Below are positions 1 to 10,406 of a stretch of 56,104 nucleotides of DNA, piece after piece. This stretch comes from Micromonospora sp. KC723 (GTDB lineage: Bacteria; Actinomycetota; Actinomycetes; Mycobacteriales; Micromonosporaceae): NCBI RefSeq assembly GCF_004348595.1, contig NZ_SMKD01000024.1, forward strand, positions 1-56,104. The letters run 5' to 3'. Every line of letters begins with the position of its first letter. Position 1 is the stretch's first letter. The position numbers and the translations under genes are program-made. The notes below the pieces were generated by a model. That model saw only the letters and a program-made list of their open reading frames with translations. It ran no database searches and was not told the DNA's origin.

Positions 1-58
1 CCCCACGGCCTCGGCCCGGATCGCCCGGACCCGGCGACCGGCCCCGCCCCGGGCGGGA

Positions 59-757
59 TCAGTTGGGCACCGGGGGGGAGGCCAGCTCCGACAGCGGCAC
101 CGGAACCGCCCGGACCTGGCGCAGCAGAGCCGCCTCGCGGTTGAGCAGCCGCAACTCGGCGCGGAGCCGGGCGGCGGTGTCGTCGATGGCAAGCAGCCGC
201 TGCCGGTCCGTCACGGTCAACGCGGCGGTCGCCGCCACCAGGTGCGACAGCACCGTCGGGTCCTCCGGCAGCTGCTCGGAGACCTCCTGCTCGCCCGGAC
301 GGACCAGTCCCAGGTACTGCCGGAAGACCGCGATCACCCGGGCCGCCAGCAGCTCGGTCACCTCGTCGGCTCCGGCCGGCTCCGGCAGCCACTCCACCTC
401 GGCGGTCAGGTACGGCCCGGCGTCCCGCTCGACGTCGACGACGCGGAACCGCCGCCGGCCCACCGTGACGATGTTGAAGCCGCCGTCGTCGAGCTCGGTC
501 ACCTGACGCAGCTCGGCGGTGCAGCCCACCTCGTGCAGGACCACCTCGCCGCCGCCCGGAACGGCCCGTCCCGCGTCCGGGGCGACCTCCCAGCCGCTGC
601 GGATCGCCACCACGCCGAACTCGCGGGGTGCCCCCTCCGGCCGCCCGACCAGGTCGCGCACCAGGGTGCGGTAACGCTCCTCGAAGATGTGCAGCGGCAG
701 CACCAGACCGGGGAAGAGCACCGTTGCGAGCGGGAACACCGGCAGCCGTGCGGTCAC
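59..757 (-). CDS. Lon-protease substrate-binding (LON N-terminal) domain protein
   Basis: A 232-aa stand-alone LON N-terminal domain, without the AAA+ and protease parts of Lon. The N-terminus [14 protein letters not shown] followed by [11 protein letters not shown] is the hallmark of this domain, and VGRRRFRV near residue 105 is also typical. In Lon the domain recognises unfolded substrates; the role of the free-standing bacterial form is not established. GTG at 757 is chosen because the recognisable domain begins right there and a TACGCT -10 box lies 7 nt upstream, fitting a leaderless mRNA. It is divergent from hisD; the two start codons are about 106 bp apart. Family confident, function unknown. 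Confidence 0.87.
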   Translation of the reverse strand: MTARLPVFPLATVLFPGLVLPLHIFEERYRTLVRDLVGRPEGAPREFGVVAIRSGWEVAPDAGRAVPGGGEVVLHEVGCTAELRQVTELDDGGFNIVTVGRRRFRVVDVERDAGPYLTAEVEWLPEPAGADEVTELLAARVIAVFRQYLGLVRPGEQEVSEQLPEDPTVLSHLVAATAALTVTDRQRLLAIDDTAARLRAELRLLNREAALLRQVRAVPVPLSELASPPVPN

Positions 758-770
758 GCGTCCGAGCGTA
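758..770 (-). promoter_or_regulatory. -10 box and leaderless start of the LON-domain gene
   Basis: On the minus strand TACGCT (765-770) is followed by 7 nt and the GTG at 757. That spacing puts the transcription start at or next to the start codon. There is no Shine-Dalgarno sequence. Confidence 0.55.
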
Positions 771-850
771 GCCCGATCCCGCGCGGACGGCGTGTCCCGG
801 CTCACCGTCCCGCCGTGCGGACGGCGCGGGCCGCCTCCGCGGCAGCCGCC

Positions 851-863
851 TAGACTCGCAGGG
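851..863 (+). promoter_or_regulatory. -10 box and leaderless start of hisD
   Basis: TAGACT (851-856), 7 nt, then GTG at 864. This would drive the first histidine transcript with no 5' leader, leaving no room for a leader-peptide attenuator or riboswitch. Confidence 0.6.
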
Positions 864-3253
<2,390 letters not shown>

Positions 3254-3308
3254 TGGGAGCGCGAGGAGTGAGCTCGCGGGTCCCGCAGCCGCGACCGAAA
3301 GGTAAGCA

Positions 3309-3920
3309 ATGAGTCGCACCGCCCGGGTGGAGCGGATCACCAAGGAGACCAACGTCCGGGTCGAGCTGGACCTCGACGGCGCCGGCAGGGCCGAAATCAG
3401 CACCGGCGTCGGCTTCTACGACCACATGCTGCACCAGATCGCCCGGCACGGCGGCTTCGACCTCACCGTGCGTACCGTCGGCGACCTGGAGATCGACGCC
3501 CACCACACGATGGAGGACACCGCGCTCGCCCTGGGCGCCGCGTTCGACCAGGCGCTGGGCGACAAGGCCGGCATCCGCCGGTACGGCTCGGCCACCGTCC
3601 CGATGGACGAGGTGCTGGTCCGGGCGGCGGTCGACCTGTCCGGCCGGCCGTACGTGGTGCACGACGAGCCGGCCCTGGCGCCGTACATCGGCCCGGTCTA
3701 CCCGACCAGCATGACCCGGCACATCTGGGAGTCCTTCGGCCAGGCGGCCCGGATCACCCTGCACGTGGACGTGCTGCGCGCCGCCCGGCCGGGCGGCCAC
3801 CCGGACGCCCACCACGTGGTGGAGGCCCAGTTCAAGGCGGTCTCCCGGGCGCTGCGGGAGGCCACCGCGCTGGACCCGCGCAACGCGGGTGTGGTGCCCA
3901 GCACGAAGGGGGCGCTGTGA
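3309..3920 (+). CDS. hisB: Imidazoleglycerol-phosphate dehydratase
   Basis: Monofunctional IGPD (203 aa) converting imidazole glycerol phosphate to imidazole-acetol phosphate. It carries the two metal-binding signatures, HHTMED (65-70) and HHVVEAQFKA (168-177), and GVGFYDHMLHQIARH near the N-terminus. There is no fused histidinol-phosphate phosphatase domain, as expected in actinobacteria, so that activity must be encoded elsewhere. It follows hisC after a 55-nt gap with GAAAGG upstream of the ATG. Confidence 0.97.
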   Translation: MSRTARVERITKETNVRVELDLDGAGRAEISTGVGFYDHMLHQIARHGGFDLTVRTVGDLEIDAHHTMEDTALALGAAFDQALGDKAGIRRYGSATVPMDEVLVRAAVDLSGRPYVVHDEPALAPYIGPVYPTSMTRHIWESFGQAARITLHVDVLRAARPGGHPDAHHVVEAQFKAVSRALREATALDPRNAGVVPSTKGAL

Positions 3921-3966
3921 CGGGCGCGTGGATCGGCCCGGCGGCCGGGACCGGAGGCCGGCGCTG

Positions 3967-4137
3967 ATGGGCGCGGTGTTGCCGACCCTGCTGTTGATCC
4001 TGGCCGGGGTGCTGGTCGGCGGGACGTGGTCGTTGCTCCGGCAGGGCGCGCCGCGGGGCGCGGTGGTGGTCACCGGGCTGCTCGCCGCGCTGGCCACCGT
4101 CGCCGGGCTGCTCTGGCTGCTACCGGGGGAGGGCTGA
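3967..4137 (+). CDS. Small two-helix membrane protein inside the his operon
   Basis: A 56-aa protein beginning MGAVLPTLLLILAG. Two hydrophobic stretches (about 4-20 and 31-53) are joined by a short basic loop containing RQGAPRG, so a helical hairpin in the membrane is likely. It lies between hisB and hisH, and its stop shares one base with the hisH ATG (TGATG), indicating coupling. I recognise no family. ATG 3967 is chosen because the hydrophobic segment starts there. The base composition and codon style match the neighbours and coding is likely, but function is unknown. Confidence 0.68.
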   Translation: MGAVLPTLLLILAGVLVGGTWSLLRQGAPRGAVVVTGLLAALATVAGLLWLLPGEG

Positions 4138-4763
4138 TGGGCAAGCGGATCGTGGTGCTCGACTACGGTTCGGGCAACCTGCGGTCGGCCGAGCGGGCGC
4201 TGGAGCGCGCCGGCGCGGACGTGACCGTCACCGCCGACCTGGCCGCCGCCGCCGGGGCGGACGGCCTGGTGGTGCCGGGCGTGGGCGCGTTCGCCGCCTG
4301 CATGGCGGGGATCGAGGCGCTCGGGGCCGGGGCGGTCATCGCCGACCGGGTCGCCGCCGGCCGGCCGGTGCTGGGCATCTGTGTCGGCATGCAGGTGCTC
4401 TTCGAGCACGGCGACGAGCACGGGGTGGTCACCAAGGGCCTGGGTCTGCTGCCCGGCGGGGTCAGGAAGCTGCCCGCCCGACGGCTGCCGCACATGGGCT
4501 GGAACACCGTCGACGCGCCGGCCGGTTCGGTGCTCCTCGCCGGGTTGCCGGCCGGCAGCCGGTTCTACTTCGTCCACTCGTACGGGGTGACCGACGTGGC
4601 TGGCCTGGTCGCCGCCGGCGCGACGGTGACCACGGCCCACCACGGGGCGGACTTCGTCGCCGTCGTGGAGCGCGGTCCGCTGTCGGCGGCCCAGTTCCAC
4701 CCGGAGAAGTCCGCCGACAGCGGCGCCGCGCTGCTGCGCAACTGGCTGGCCACGGTTGACTGA
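4137..4763 (+). CDS. hisH: Imidazole glycerol phosphate synthase, glutaminase subunit
   Basis: Class I glutamine amidotransferase (208 aa) that hydrolyses glutamine and channels ammonia to HisF. The nucleophile is Cys82 in GICVGMQ (usually GICLGMQ), with the His188/Glu190 pair in QFHPEKS; VVPGVGAF (45-52) is the oxyanion region. Its partner HisF is encoded about 3.6 kb downstream rather than adjacent. The start ATG overlaps the preceding small gene's stop by one base. Confidence 0.96.
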   Translation: MGKRIVVLDYGSGNLRSAERALERAGADVTVTADLAAAAGADGLVVPGVGAFAACMAGIEALGAGAVIADRVAAGRPVLGICVGMQVLFEHGDEHGVVTKGLGLLPGGVRKLPARRLPHMGWNTVDAPAGSVLLAGLPAGSRFYFVHSYGVTDVAGLVAAGATVTTAHHGADFVAVVERGPLSAAQFHPEKSADSGAALLRNWLATVD

Positions 4764-4799
4764 GCCGGTGGTCCGGCTGTCCGCGCGGGCGGCCGGCCG

Positions 4800-5123
4800 G
4801 TGAGCAGGGAGCGGGCCCGGCGGCGCGCCGAACGGGAGGCCCGGACCGCCCGGGAACGCGTGGTCCGCCAGCGCAGGCTGGCCCGCCGGGAGCGCCGCCG
4901 GGCCCTGGTCCGCCGGCTCACGCCGCAGTGGCGGCGGGGCCGGACCGGGCGGCTGGCCCGGCGTACCCGCGGAGAGCGGGCGGCGATCGTCGGGCTGAGC
5001 CTGGCCGCGCTGTTCGGTGTCTGGATGTTCGTCGACGACCCGGCGCTCCGGCTGGTCCTGGTCGTCCTGTTGCTGCTGGTCCTGCCCGCGGTTGTGGTGA
5101 TCGCGCTGGACCGTCGGATCTGA
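4800..5123 (+). CDS. Small basic membrane protein between hisH and priA
   Basis: A 107-aa protein with an extremely Arg-rich N-terminal half (about residues 3-60, probably a charged helix) followed by two hydrophobic helices (about 61-77 and 83-102) and the end LDRRI. The topology suggests a membrane hairpin with a cytosolic basic arm that could bind RNA, DNA or acidic lipid; that role is inference. GTG 4800 lies 36 nt after hisH, and priA follows within 20 nt. I recognise no family. An Arg-rich frame in GC-rich DNA can be spurious, but the clean hydrophobic C-terminus and operon position favour a real gene. Confidence 0.65.
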   Translation: MSRERARRRAEREARTARERVVRQRRLARRERRRALVRRLTPQWRRGRTGRLARRTRGERAAIVGLSLAALFGVWMFVDDPALRLVLVVLLLLVLPAVVVIALDRRI

Positions 5124-5139
5124 CCGAGGAGAAGAGAAG

Positions 5140-5868
5140 TTGAGCCTCACCCTGTTGCCCGCCGTGGACGTCGCCGACGGCCAGGCCGTCCGGCTCGTGC
5201 AGGGCGCCGCCGGTAGCGAGACCGCGTACGGCGACCCCCTGGAGGCCGCGCTGGCCTGGCAGTCCGACGGTGCCGAGTGGATCCATCTGGTGGACCTCGA
5301 CGCCGCGTTCGGTCGGGGCTCCAACGCGCACCTGCTCGCCGAGGTGGTCCGCCAGCTCGACGTGAAGGTCGAGCTCTCCGGCGGCATCCGGGACGACGAG
5401 TCGCTGAGCGCCGCCCTGGGCACCGGCGCCGCCCGGGTCAACATCGGCACCGCCGCGCTGGAGGACCCGCCGTGGTGTGACCGGATCTGCGGGGAGTACG
5501 GCGACCGCGTCGCGATCGGGCTGGACGTGCGGGGCCGTACCCTGTCGGCCCGGGGCTGGACCCGCGACGGCGGTGACCTGTGGGAGGTGCTGGAGCGGCT
5601 GGACAAGGCCGGCGCGTCCCGGTACGTGGTGACCGACATCACCAAGGACGGCACCATGCGTGGGCCGAACCTGGAGCTGCTGCGCGAGGTCTGTGCCCGC
5701 ACCGACGCCCCGGTGATCGCCTCCGGTGGTGTCTCGACCCTGGACGACCTGCGGGCGTTGGCCACCCTGGAGCCGGTGGGAGTGGAGGGTGTGATCACCG
5801 GCAAGGCGCTCTACGCCGGGGCGTTCACGGTCGCCGAGGCGCTGGAGACGCTTCGGGCCGCCGGGTGA
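5140..5868 (+). CDS. priA: Bifunctional HisA/TrpF isomerase PriA
   Basis: (beta/alpha)8 isomerase (242 aa) for ProFAR in histidine synthesis and, in actinobacteria, also phosphoribosylanthranilate in tryptophan synthesis. The paired catalytic aspartates are Asp10 ([13 protein letters not shown]) and Asp129 (IGLDVRG); phosphate-binding motifs SGGIRDD (80-86) and [11 protein letters not shown] are present, as is the RGW turn (138-140) typical of PriA loops. The trp genes in this window lack trpF, which supports dual function. It starts at TTG 5140 behind GAGGAGAAG. Strict HisA would look similar, so bifunctionality rests on lineage and the absent trpF. Confidence 0.93.
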   Translation: MSLTLLPAVDVADGQAVRLVQGAAGSETAYGDPLEAALAWQSDGAEWIHLVDLDAAFGRGSNAHLLAEVVRQLDVKVELSGGIRDDESLSAALGTGAARVNIGTAALEDPPWCDRICGEYGDRVAIGLDVRGRTLSARGWTRDGGDLWEVLERLDKAGASRYVVTDITKDGTMRGPNLELLREVCARTDAPVIASGGVSTLDDLRALATLEPVGVEGVITGKALYAGAFTVAEALETLRAAG

Positions 5869-6278
5869 GCCCGGCTGGGCCGGAGTCGGCGGTCGTCACC
5901 CGGCTGGGTTCAAGTGGCCCCTGGGAGGCGCGGTACGGCTACTCCCGGGTGGTGCGGGCCGGGGACCGGGCCTGGACGGCCGGCTGCACGTCGACGGTCG
6001 ACGGTGTGGTGGCGCACGTCGGGGACGCGGCGGCGCAGACCGTCCAGGCGTTGCGGATCGGCCTGGCCGCGCTGGCCGAGGTGGGCGCGTCGGCGGCGGA
6101 CGTCATCCGGACCCGGATGTACGTCACCGACCGGAGCCACGCCGACGAGGCGGGTCGGGCGCACCACGCTGTCTTCGGCTCGGTGCGTCCGGCGGCGACG
6201 ATGGTGGTGGTGGCCGGGCTGATCGATCCGGACCTGCTGGTCGAGGTGGAGCTGGAGGCGTACCTGGGCCAGCGGTGA
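5865..6278 (+). CDS. Rid (YjgF/YER057c/UK114) family protein without the RidA catalytic Arg
   Basis: A 137-aa Rid-fold protein; GTG 5865 overlaps the priA stop (GTGA). Recognisable are the [27 protein letters not shown] helix-strand, the [13 protein letters not shown] strand and [12 protein letters not shown] leading into VEVELEAYL. Archetypal RidA enamine/imine deaminases carry an Arg in the P-A-R-S element; here the equivalent is P-A-A-T, so imine deaminase activity is doubtful and a divergent Rid subfamily is more likely. Coupling to priA suggests a link to his/trp metabolism, but no function can be assigned. Confidence 0.84.
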   Translation: MSPAGPESAVVTRLGSSGPWEARYGYSRVVRAGDRAWTAGCTSTVDGVVAHVGDAAAQTVQALRIGLAALAEVGASAADVIRTRMYVTDRSHADEAGRAHHAVFGSVRPAATMVVVAGLIDPDLLVEVELEAYLGQR

Positions 6279-6321
6279 GCGGGGCCGCTCGGGGTGGGGG
6301 CTGTCACATCGCGACCGGATA

Positions 6322-6359
6322 AGTAGTGCACAACTTAATTTGGCACTACTGTTTGGGGC
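6322..6359 (+). promoter_or_regulatory. OhrR-type operator palindrome overlapping a leaderless promoter
   Basis: Perfect 8-bp inverted repeat AGTAGTGC (6322-6329) / GCACTACT (6343-6350) around an AT-rich 13-nt centre, an obvious dip in GC. The right arm overlaps the -10 TACTGT (6347-6352), which sits 7 nt before the GTG at 6360. A regulator bound here would block the promoter of its own gene and of ohr. Confidence 0.65.
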
Positions 6360-6806
6360 GTGACCGATGATCTGGTGCTGCGTCGACAGGTGTGCTTCGC
6401 GCTCTATGCCGCGTCCCGCGCCCTCACCGACGTCTACCGGCCCATCCTCGACGAGTTCGGCCTGACCTACCCGCAGTACCTGGTGCTGCTGGTGCTCTGG
6501 GAACGCGGCGACGACGCCCCCACCGTCTCCGAACTCGGCGCCGCGCTGCGGCTGGACTCCGGCACGCTCTCCCCGCTGCTCAAGCGGCTGGAAGTCGCCG
6601 GCCTGGTGGTCCGGTCCCGATCCGCGCGCGACGAGCGGCGGGTGGAGGTGGGGCTGACCGCCGACGGTGCGGCCCTGCGGCAGCGGATCGGCGAGGTGCC
6701 GGCGCGGGTCGCCCGCGCCACCGGCCTCACCCAGGCCGAGTTGGTCGCCCTGCGCGACAGCCTCACCCGGGTCACCGAGACGATCCACCGACAGAAGGAG
6801 CAGTGA
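6360..6806 (+). CDS. ohrR: MarR-family organic-peroxide sensor (OhrR-like)
   Basis: Winged-helix repressor of 148 aa. Cys12 in RRQVCFALYAASRALTDVYRP aligns with the reactive cysteine of OhrR, whose oxidation by organic hydroperoxides releases DNA. The recognition helix and wing are LRLDSGTLSPLLKRLEVAGLV and RSARDERRVEVGLTADG. I see no second cysteine, suggesting the one-Cys type. The gene overlaps or abuts ohr, its typical target, and the inverted repeat over its promoter fits autoregulation. Confidence 0.9.
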   Translation: MTDDLVLRRQVCFALYAASRALTDVYRPILDEFGLTYPQYLVLLVLWERGDDAPTVSELGAALRLDSGTLSPLLKRLEVAGLVVRSRSARDERRVEVGLTADGAALRQRIGEVPARVARATGLTQAELVALRDSLTRVTETIHRQKEQ

Positions 6807-6811
6807 TCCCC

Positions 6812-7243
6812 GTGCAGGTGCTCTACACCGCCTCCGCCCGCGCCACCGGTGACGGCCGCAACGGCCACGTCCGCACCTCCGACGGCACCCTCGACCTGGA
6901 CCTGGCGATCCCGAAGGAGATGGGCGGCGCGGGCGACGCGGCCAACCCCGAGCAGCTCTTCGCCGCCGGCTACGCCGCCTGCTTCCACTCCGCGCTGCGC
7001 ACCGTGGCCCGCAAGGCCAGGGCCGACGTTTCCGGCTCGGTCGTCGAGGCGGAGGTGGGCATCGGCCCGAACGGCAGCGGCGGCTTCGGGCTGACCGTCG
7101 CCCTCGTGGTGGACCTGCCCGCCCTGGAGCGGGCCGCCGCCGAGCAGCTCGTCGAGGCCGCCCACCAGGTCTGCCCGTACTCCAACGCGACCCGCGGCAA
7201 CATCGACGTCGCGCTCACCGTCCGCGAGGCCGCGTCGGCCTGA
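6812..7243 (+). CDS. ohr: Organic hydroperoxide resistance protein Ohr (OsmC family)
   Basis: Thiol peroxidase of 143 aa reducing organic hydroperoxides. Both catalytic cysteines are in their family contexts: Cys57 in AAGYAACFHSAL and Cys121 in HQVCPYSNATRGN; the N-terminus QVLYTASARATGDGRNGHV is also diagnostic. Two starts are possible: GTG 6803, overlapping the ohrR stop but only 2 nt from AAGGAG (6795-6800), and GTG 6812, 11 nt from it. The second is chosen because it gives the usual N-terminus and better spacing. Cotranscribed with ohrR. Confidence 0.93.
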   Translation: MQVLYTASARATGDGRNGHVRTSDGTLDLDLAIPKEMGGAGDAANPEQLFAAGYAACFHSALRTVARKARADVSGSVVEAEVGIGPNGSGGFGLTVALVVDLPALERAAAEQLVEAAHQVCPYSNATRGNIDVALTVREAASA

Positions 7244-7285
7244 GCGTCACCCCCGACGACGACCGCGTACGAGAGGAAAACCTTC

Positions 7286-8284
7286 ATGAGCACCAACCGT
7301 GAGATCCACCTGGCCTTCCGCCCGCAGGGCTGGCCCACCGCCGACAACTTCCGCCTCGTCGAGACCGAGGTGCCGACCCCCGGTCCGGGCCAGATCGTGG
7401 TCCGCAACCAGTACATGTCGGTCGACCCGTACATGCGGGGCCGGATGGACGACGTCAAGTCGTACGTGCCGCCGTTCGCGCTCGACGCCCCGCTCGACGG
7501 CGGCGCGGTCGGCGAGGTCGTGGCCAGCGAGGCCGACGGCATCACGGTCGGCGACACCGTCCTGCACGGCCTGGGCTGGCGCGAGTACGCCCTGGTCGAG
7601 GCGCGCGCCGCCCGCCCGGTCGACCCGACCGTCGCCCCGCTCACCGCCTACCTCGGCGTGCTCGGCATGACCGGCCTCACCGCGTACGCCGGGCTGCTCG
7701 AGGTCGCCGCGATGAAGCCGGGCGAGACGGTCTTCGTCTCCGGCGCCGCCGGCGCGGTGGGCAGCATGGTCGGCCAGATCGCCAAGCTCTCCGGCGCCGC
7801 CCGGGTGGTCGGCAGCGCCGGCTCGCCGGCCAAGGTCGAGCGGCTGAGGGCGCTCGGCTTCGACGCCGCCTTCGACTACCACGACGGTCCGGTACGGGAC
7901 CTGCTCGGGGCTGCCGCCCCGGACGGGGTCGACGTCTACTTCGACAACGTCGGCGGCGAGCACCTGGAGGCCGCCATCGGCGCGATGAACCCGCACGGGC
8001 GGGCCGCCATCTGCGGCATGATCGCGCAGTACAACTCGACCGAGCCACCGGCCGCCCCGCGCAACCTGGCACAGGTCATCGGCAAGCGGCTCACCCTGCG
8101 TGGCTTCCTCGTCGGCGACCACGGCCACCTGCGCGACCGGTTCGTCGCGGACGTGGCCGGCTGGCTGCGCGACGGCAGGCTCTCGCACGACGAGACGGTC
8201 GTCGAGGGCATCGAGAACGCCCCCGACGCGTTCCTCGGCATGCTGCGCGGCGAGAACCTGGGCAAGATGCTCGTCCGGGTGTGA
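7286..8284 (+). CDS. NADP-dependent MDR oxidoreductase (CurA/YncB-like)
   Basis: Zinc-free medium-chain reductase of 332 aa. The nucleotide-binding fold shows VSGAAGAVGSMVGQIAKL (about 151-168), with YMSVDPYMRGRM near residue 50 as in the leukotriene B4 12-hydroxydehydrogenase / curcumin reductase group; the structural-zinc cysteines are absent. Such enzymes reduce the double bond of alpha,beta-unsaturated carbonyls, which would detoxify products of lipid peroxidation and fits the preceding ohrR-ohr pair. Substrate unknown. The ATG has GAGAGGAAAA upstream and follows ohr by 42 nt, so cotranscription is plausible. Confidence 0.88.
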   Translation: MSTNREIHLAFRPQGWPTADNFRLVETEVPTPGPGQIVVRNQYMSVDPYMRGRMDDVKSYVPPFALDAPLDGGAVGEVVASEADGITVGDTVLHGLGWREYALVEARAARPVDPTVAPLTAYLGVLGMTGLTAYAGLLEVAAMKPGETVFVSGAAGAVGSMVGQIAKLSGAARVVGSAGSPAKVERLRALGFDAAFDYHDGPVRDLLGAAAPDGVDVYFDNVGGEHLEAAIGAMNPHGRAAICGMIAQYNSTEPPAAPRNLAQVIGKRLTLRGFLVGDHGHLRDRFVADVAGWLRDGRLSHDETVVEGIENAPDAFLGMLRGENLGKMLVRV

Positions 8285-8345
8285 CCCGGAACTCCTTCCC
8301 GGCGGTCGGCCCGGTCGGGTCGGCCGCCGCGCCGTACCGGTTGGA

Positions 8346-8357
8346 TAGGCTCGCGGC
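8346..8357 (+). promoter_or_regulatory. -10 box and leaderless start of hisF
   Basis: TAGGCT (8346-8351), 6 nt, then ATG 8358. No Shine-Dalgarno sequence. It shows hisF has its own promoter, separate from the hisD operon. Confidence 0.55.
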
Positions 8358-9125
8358 ATGACGGTGGCGGTACGCGTGATCCCGTGTCTGGACGTGGACG
8401 CCGGTCGGGTGGTCAAGGGGGTCAACTTCCTCGACCTGCGCGACGCCGGCGACCCGGTGGAACTGGCCGCGGCGTACGACCGGGCCGGCGCCGACGAGTT
8501 GACCTTCCTCGACGTCACCGCCTCCGCCAGCGACCGGGGCACCACCCTCGACGTGGTCCGGCGCACGGCGGAGTCGGTCTTCATCCCGCTCACCGTCGGC
8601 GGCGGCGTCCGGCAGGTGGCCGACGTCGACACGCTGTTGCGCGCCGGCGCCGACAAGGTCGGGGTGAACACCGCCGCGATCGCCCGGCCGGAGCTGATCG
8701 CCGAGATCGCCGACCGGTTCGGCCGGCAGGTGCTGGTGCTCTCGCTGGACGTACGGCGGGCGCCCGCCGGCACCACCGCGAGCGGCTTCGAGGTCACCAC
8801 GCACGGCGGCCGGCGCGGCACCGGCCTGGACGCCGTCGAGTGGGCCGCCCGCGGCGCCGAACTGGGCGCGGGAGAGATCCTGCTGAACTCGATGGACGCC
8901 GACGGCACCAAGGCCGGGTTCGACCTGGCGCTGATCCGGGCGGTCCGCGCGGTGGTCGACGTGCCGGTGATCGCCAGCGGAGGCGCCGGCGAGGTGTCCC
9001 ACTTCCCGCCCGCGGTCGGTGCGGGCGCGGACGCGGTGCTCGCCGCCAGTGTCTTCCACTTCGGCGAGCTGACCGTGGGTGAGGTGAAGGACGCGTTGCG
9101 GGTCGCCGGGCATCCCGTCCGCTGA
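8358..9125 (+). CDS. hisF: Imidazole glycerol phosphate synthase, cyclase subunit
   Basis: (beta/alpha)8 partner of HisH (255 aa), closing the imidazole ring to give IGP and AICAR. Catalytic Asp12 ([17 protein letters not shown]) and Asp131 (LSLDVRR) are present, with the phosphate-binding TVGGGVR (79-85) and ASGGAGE. It is separated from hisH by priA and an ohrR-ohr-MDR insertion and starts from its own leaderless promoter. A hairpin follows the stop. Confidence 0.97.
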   Translation: MTVAVRVIPCLDVDAGRVVKGVNFLDLRDAGDPVELAAAYDRAGADELTFLDVTASASDRGTTLDVVRRTAESVFIPLTVGGGVRQVADVDTLLRAGADKVGVNTAAIARPELIAEIADRFGRQVLVLSLDVRRAPAGTTASGFEVTTHGGRRGTGLDAVEWAARGAELGAGEILLNSMDADGTKAGFDLALIRAVRAVVDVPVIASGGAGEVSHFPPAVGAGADAVLAASVFHFGELTVGEVKDALRVAGHPVR

Positions 9126-9144
9126 CGCCGGGGCACCGCTGCGT

Positions 9145-9163
9145 CCGGCCCCGCCCGGGCCGG
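9145..9163. terminator. Hairpin between convergent hisF and the next gene
   Basis: Perfect 7-bp stem CCGGCCC / GGGCCGG with a 5-nt loop, 19 nt after the hisF stop and 10 nt from the end of the convergent gene. No U-tract, as is usual in GC-rich actinobacteria. Confidence 0.45.
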
Positions 9164-9173
9164 TCGGGCCGCC

Positions 9174-9635
9174 TCAGCGGCCGGACTGGCCCTCGGGTGA
9201 GCGGCGCGGCGCGGGGATCGACCGGACGAGGTACTCCTGTACCGCCGCGGCGTGCTCCTCCTCCGGCAGGTGCCACTCCGCGTCGCCGGGCGTGGCGTGC
9301 CGGCGGGCCAGCACCCCCTGCACGGTGTCCACCGTGGTCCCGACGCCGGCGCTCGGCCTCGTCCGCCAGAGCCGCTCCCCCTCCGGGGTGATCCGAAACC
9401 AGCCGTCGCTCACGCTGACCAGCCCGGCACCGACCAGCCGGCGGACCGCTGTCTCGACGTCCTCCCGGTCGGGGATGTTCTGGTTGAGGTGGTCGGCTGT
9501 GGAGAGGACGTCAGCGAGCCGAACGCCCTCCGGGCGCCGGGAGTCCGCGGCGCGGCGGTGCCGCCCCGCGCCGCTCGCGATCACCAGTGACACGAAGATC
9601 CAGGCGTCCGTCCACCGCCATGCGTCCACCGCCAT
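9174..9635 (-). CDS. Hypothetical winged-helix-like protein
   Basis: A 153-aa protein I cannot assign to a named family. It opens MAVDAWRWTDAWIFVSLV, then has LADVLSTADHLNQNIPDREDVETAVRRLVGAGLVSVSDGWFRITPEGERLW, the pattern of a winged helix (three helices, then a two-stranded wing ending in a TPEG turn). The acidic C-terminus (LPEEEHAAAVQEYLV) may form a helix. It stands alone, convergent with hisF. A transcription-related role is possible from the fold but there is no specific evidence. Confidence 0.65.
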   Translation of the reverse strand: MAVDAWRWTDAWIFVSLVIASGAGRHRRAADSRRPEGVRLADVLSTADHLNQNIPDREDVETAVRRLVGAGLVSVSDGWFRITPEGERLWRTRPSAGVGTTVDTVQGVLARRHATPGDAEWHLPEEEHAAAVQEYLVRSIPAPRRSPEGQSGR

Positions 9636-9673
9636 GCAGGAATGATGCCCGGCGGTGTCGCCGGAGGAAACAC

Positions 9674-10348
9674 CTACTTTGCGGTGGGCGCGTCTGCGCA
9701 GGTCAGGGCCGAGATGGTGAGGTTCGTTTCCGGAGCGGTCCGGTGACTGACGGCGAAGAGGGGGATGAACAGCTGGGTCAACGGGCCGATCGCCAGCGCG
9801 TACGCCACCGTTCCCAGGCCCACGGTGCCGCCGAGCAGGACGCCGGAGGCCAGCACGACCACCTCGATGGCGGTGCGGACCAGCCGGACCGACCAGCCGG
9901 GACGCCGGGCGACCAGCCCGGTCATCAACCCGTCACGGGGGCCGGGGCCGAGGTCGGCACCGAGATAGAGGCCGGTGGCGGCGCCGTTGGCGACGATGCC
10001 GGTGACCACCAGCACGACCCGGGCCGGCAGTGGCAGGTCGGCCGGGAGGAGGGCCACGGTGGCGTCGACGGCCAGTCCGATCACCACCACGTTGCTGAGC
10101 GTGCCGAGGCCGGGCCGCTGCCGCAGCGGGATCCACAGCAGCAGCACCGTCGCACCGACCAGGATGCTCGCCGTGCCCACGGAGATCCCGGTCTGCCGGG
10201 ACAGGCCCTGGTGGAAGACGTCCCACGGGTTCAGCCCGAGTCCGGAGCGGATCATCAACGCCATGCTGACGCCGTAGAGGACCAGGCCGGCGTAGAGCTG
10301 GGCCAGTCGTCGTACCGGTCGGGATCGGAGATTGCCAATCAGCGCCAT
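9674..10348 (-). CDS. YczE/YyaS/YitT-type membrane protein
   Basis: A 224-aa integral membrane protein with about five or six hydrophobic helices. The conserved segment LYGVSMALMIRSGLGLNPWDVFHQGLSRQTGIS and the later YLGADLGPGPRDGLM(T) repeat, each a small-residue turn with P-W-D or P-R-D, are typical of YczE-like proteins. ATG 10348 is chosen over an upstream TTG because TAGGTT lies 7 nt before it. It is divergent from a MocR regulator; this MocR/YczE pairing is a known recurrent association, but the transported or modified substrate is unknown. Confidence 0.84.
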   Translation of the reverse strand: MALIGNLRSRPVRRLAQLYAGLVLYGVSMALMIRSGLGLNPWDVFHQGLSRQTGISVGTASILVGATVLLLWIPLRQRPGLGTLSNVVVIGLAVDATVALLPADLPLPARVVLVVTGIVANGAATGLYLGADLGPGPRDGLMTGLVARRPGWSVRLVRTAIEVVVLASGVLLGGTVGLGTVAYALAIGPLTQLFIPLFAVSHRTAPETNLTISALTCADAPTAK

Positions 10349-10361
10349 GCATGCCAACCTA
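10349..10361 (-). promoter_or_regulatory. -10 box and leaderless start of the YczE-like gene
   Basis: On the minus strand TAGGTT (10356-10361) is followed by 7 nt and ATG 10348. Confidence 0.5.
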
Positions 10362-10392
10362 GTGGCCAATTAGTGTTAGAGAAGAACCAATT
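10360..10392. promoter_or_regulatory. Direct repeats between the YczE-like gene and its MocR regulator
   Basis: CCAATT occurs at 10366-10371 and 10387-10392, 21 bp apart (two helical turns), and TAGTG at 10360-10364 and 10371-10375, 11 bp apart (one turn). MocR regulators commonly bind phased direct repeats, so this AT-rich patch in the 58-bp divergent gap is the likely operator for both genes. Confidence 0.45.
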
Positions 10393-10406
10393 CGGGGGAG
10401 GTGGCT

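Noticed and set aside
6803..6811. GTG 6803 as the ohr start, giving a neat overlap with the ohrR stop.
   Set aside because: The ribosome site would be only 2 nt away, and GTG 6812 gives the family-typical N-terminus; kept as an alternative only.
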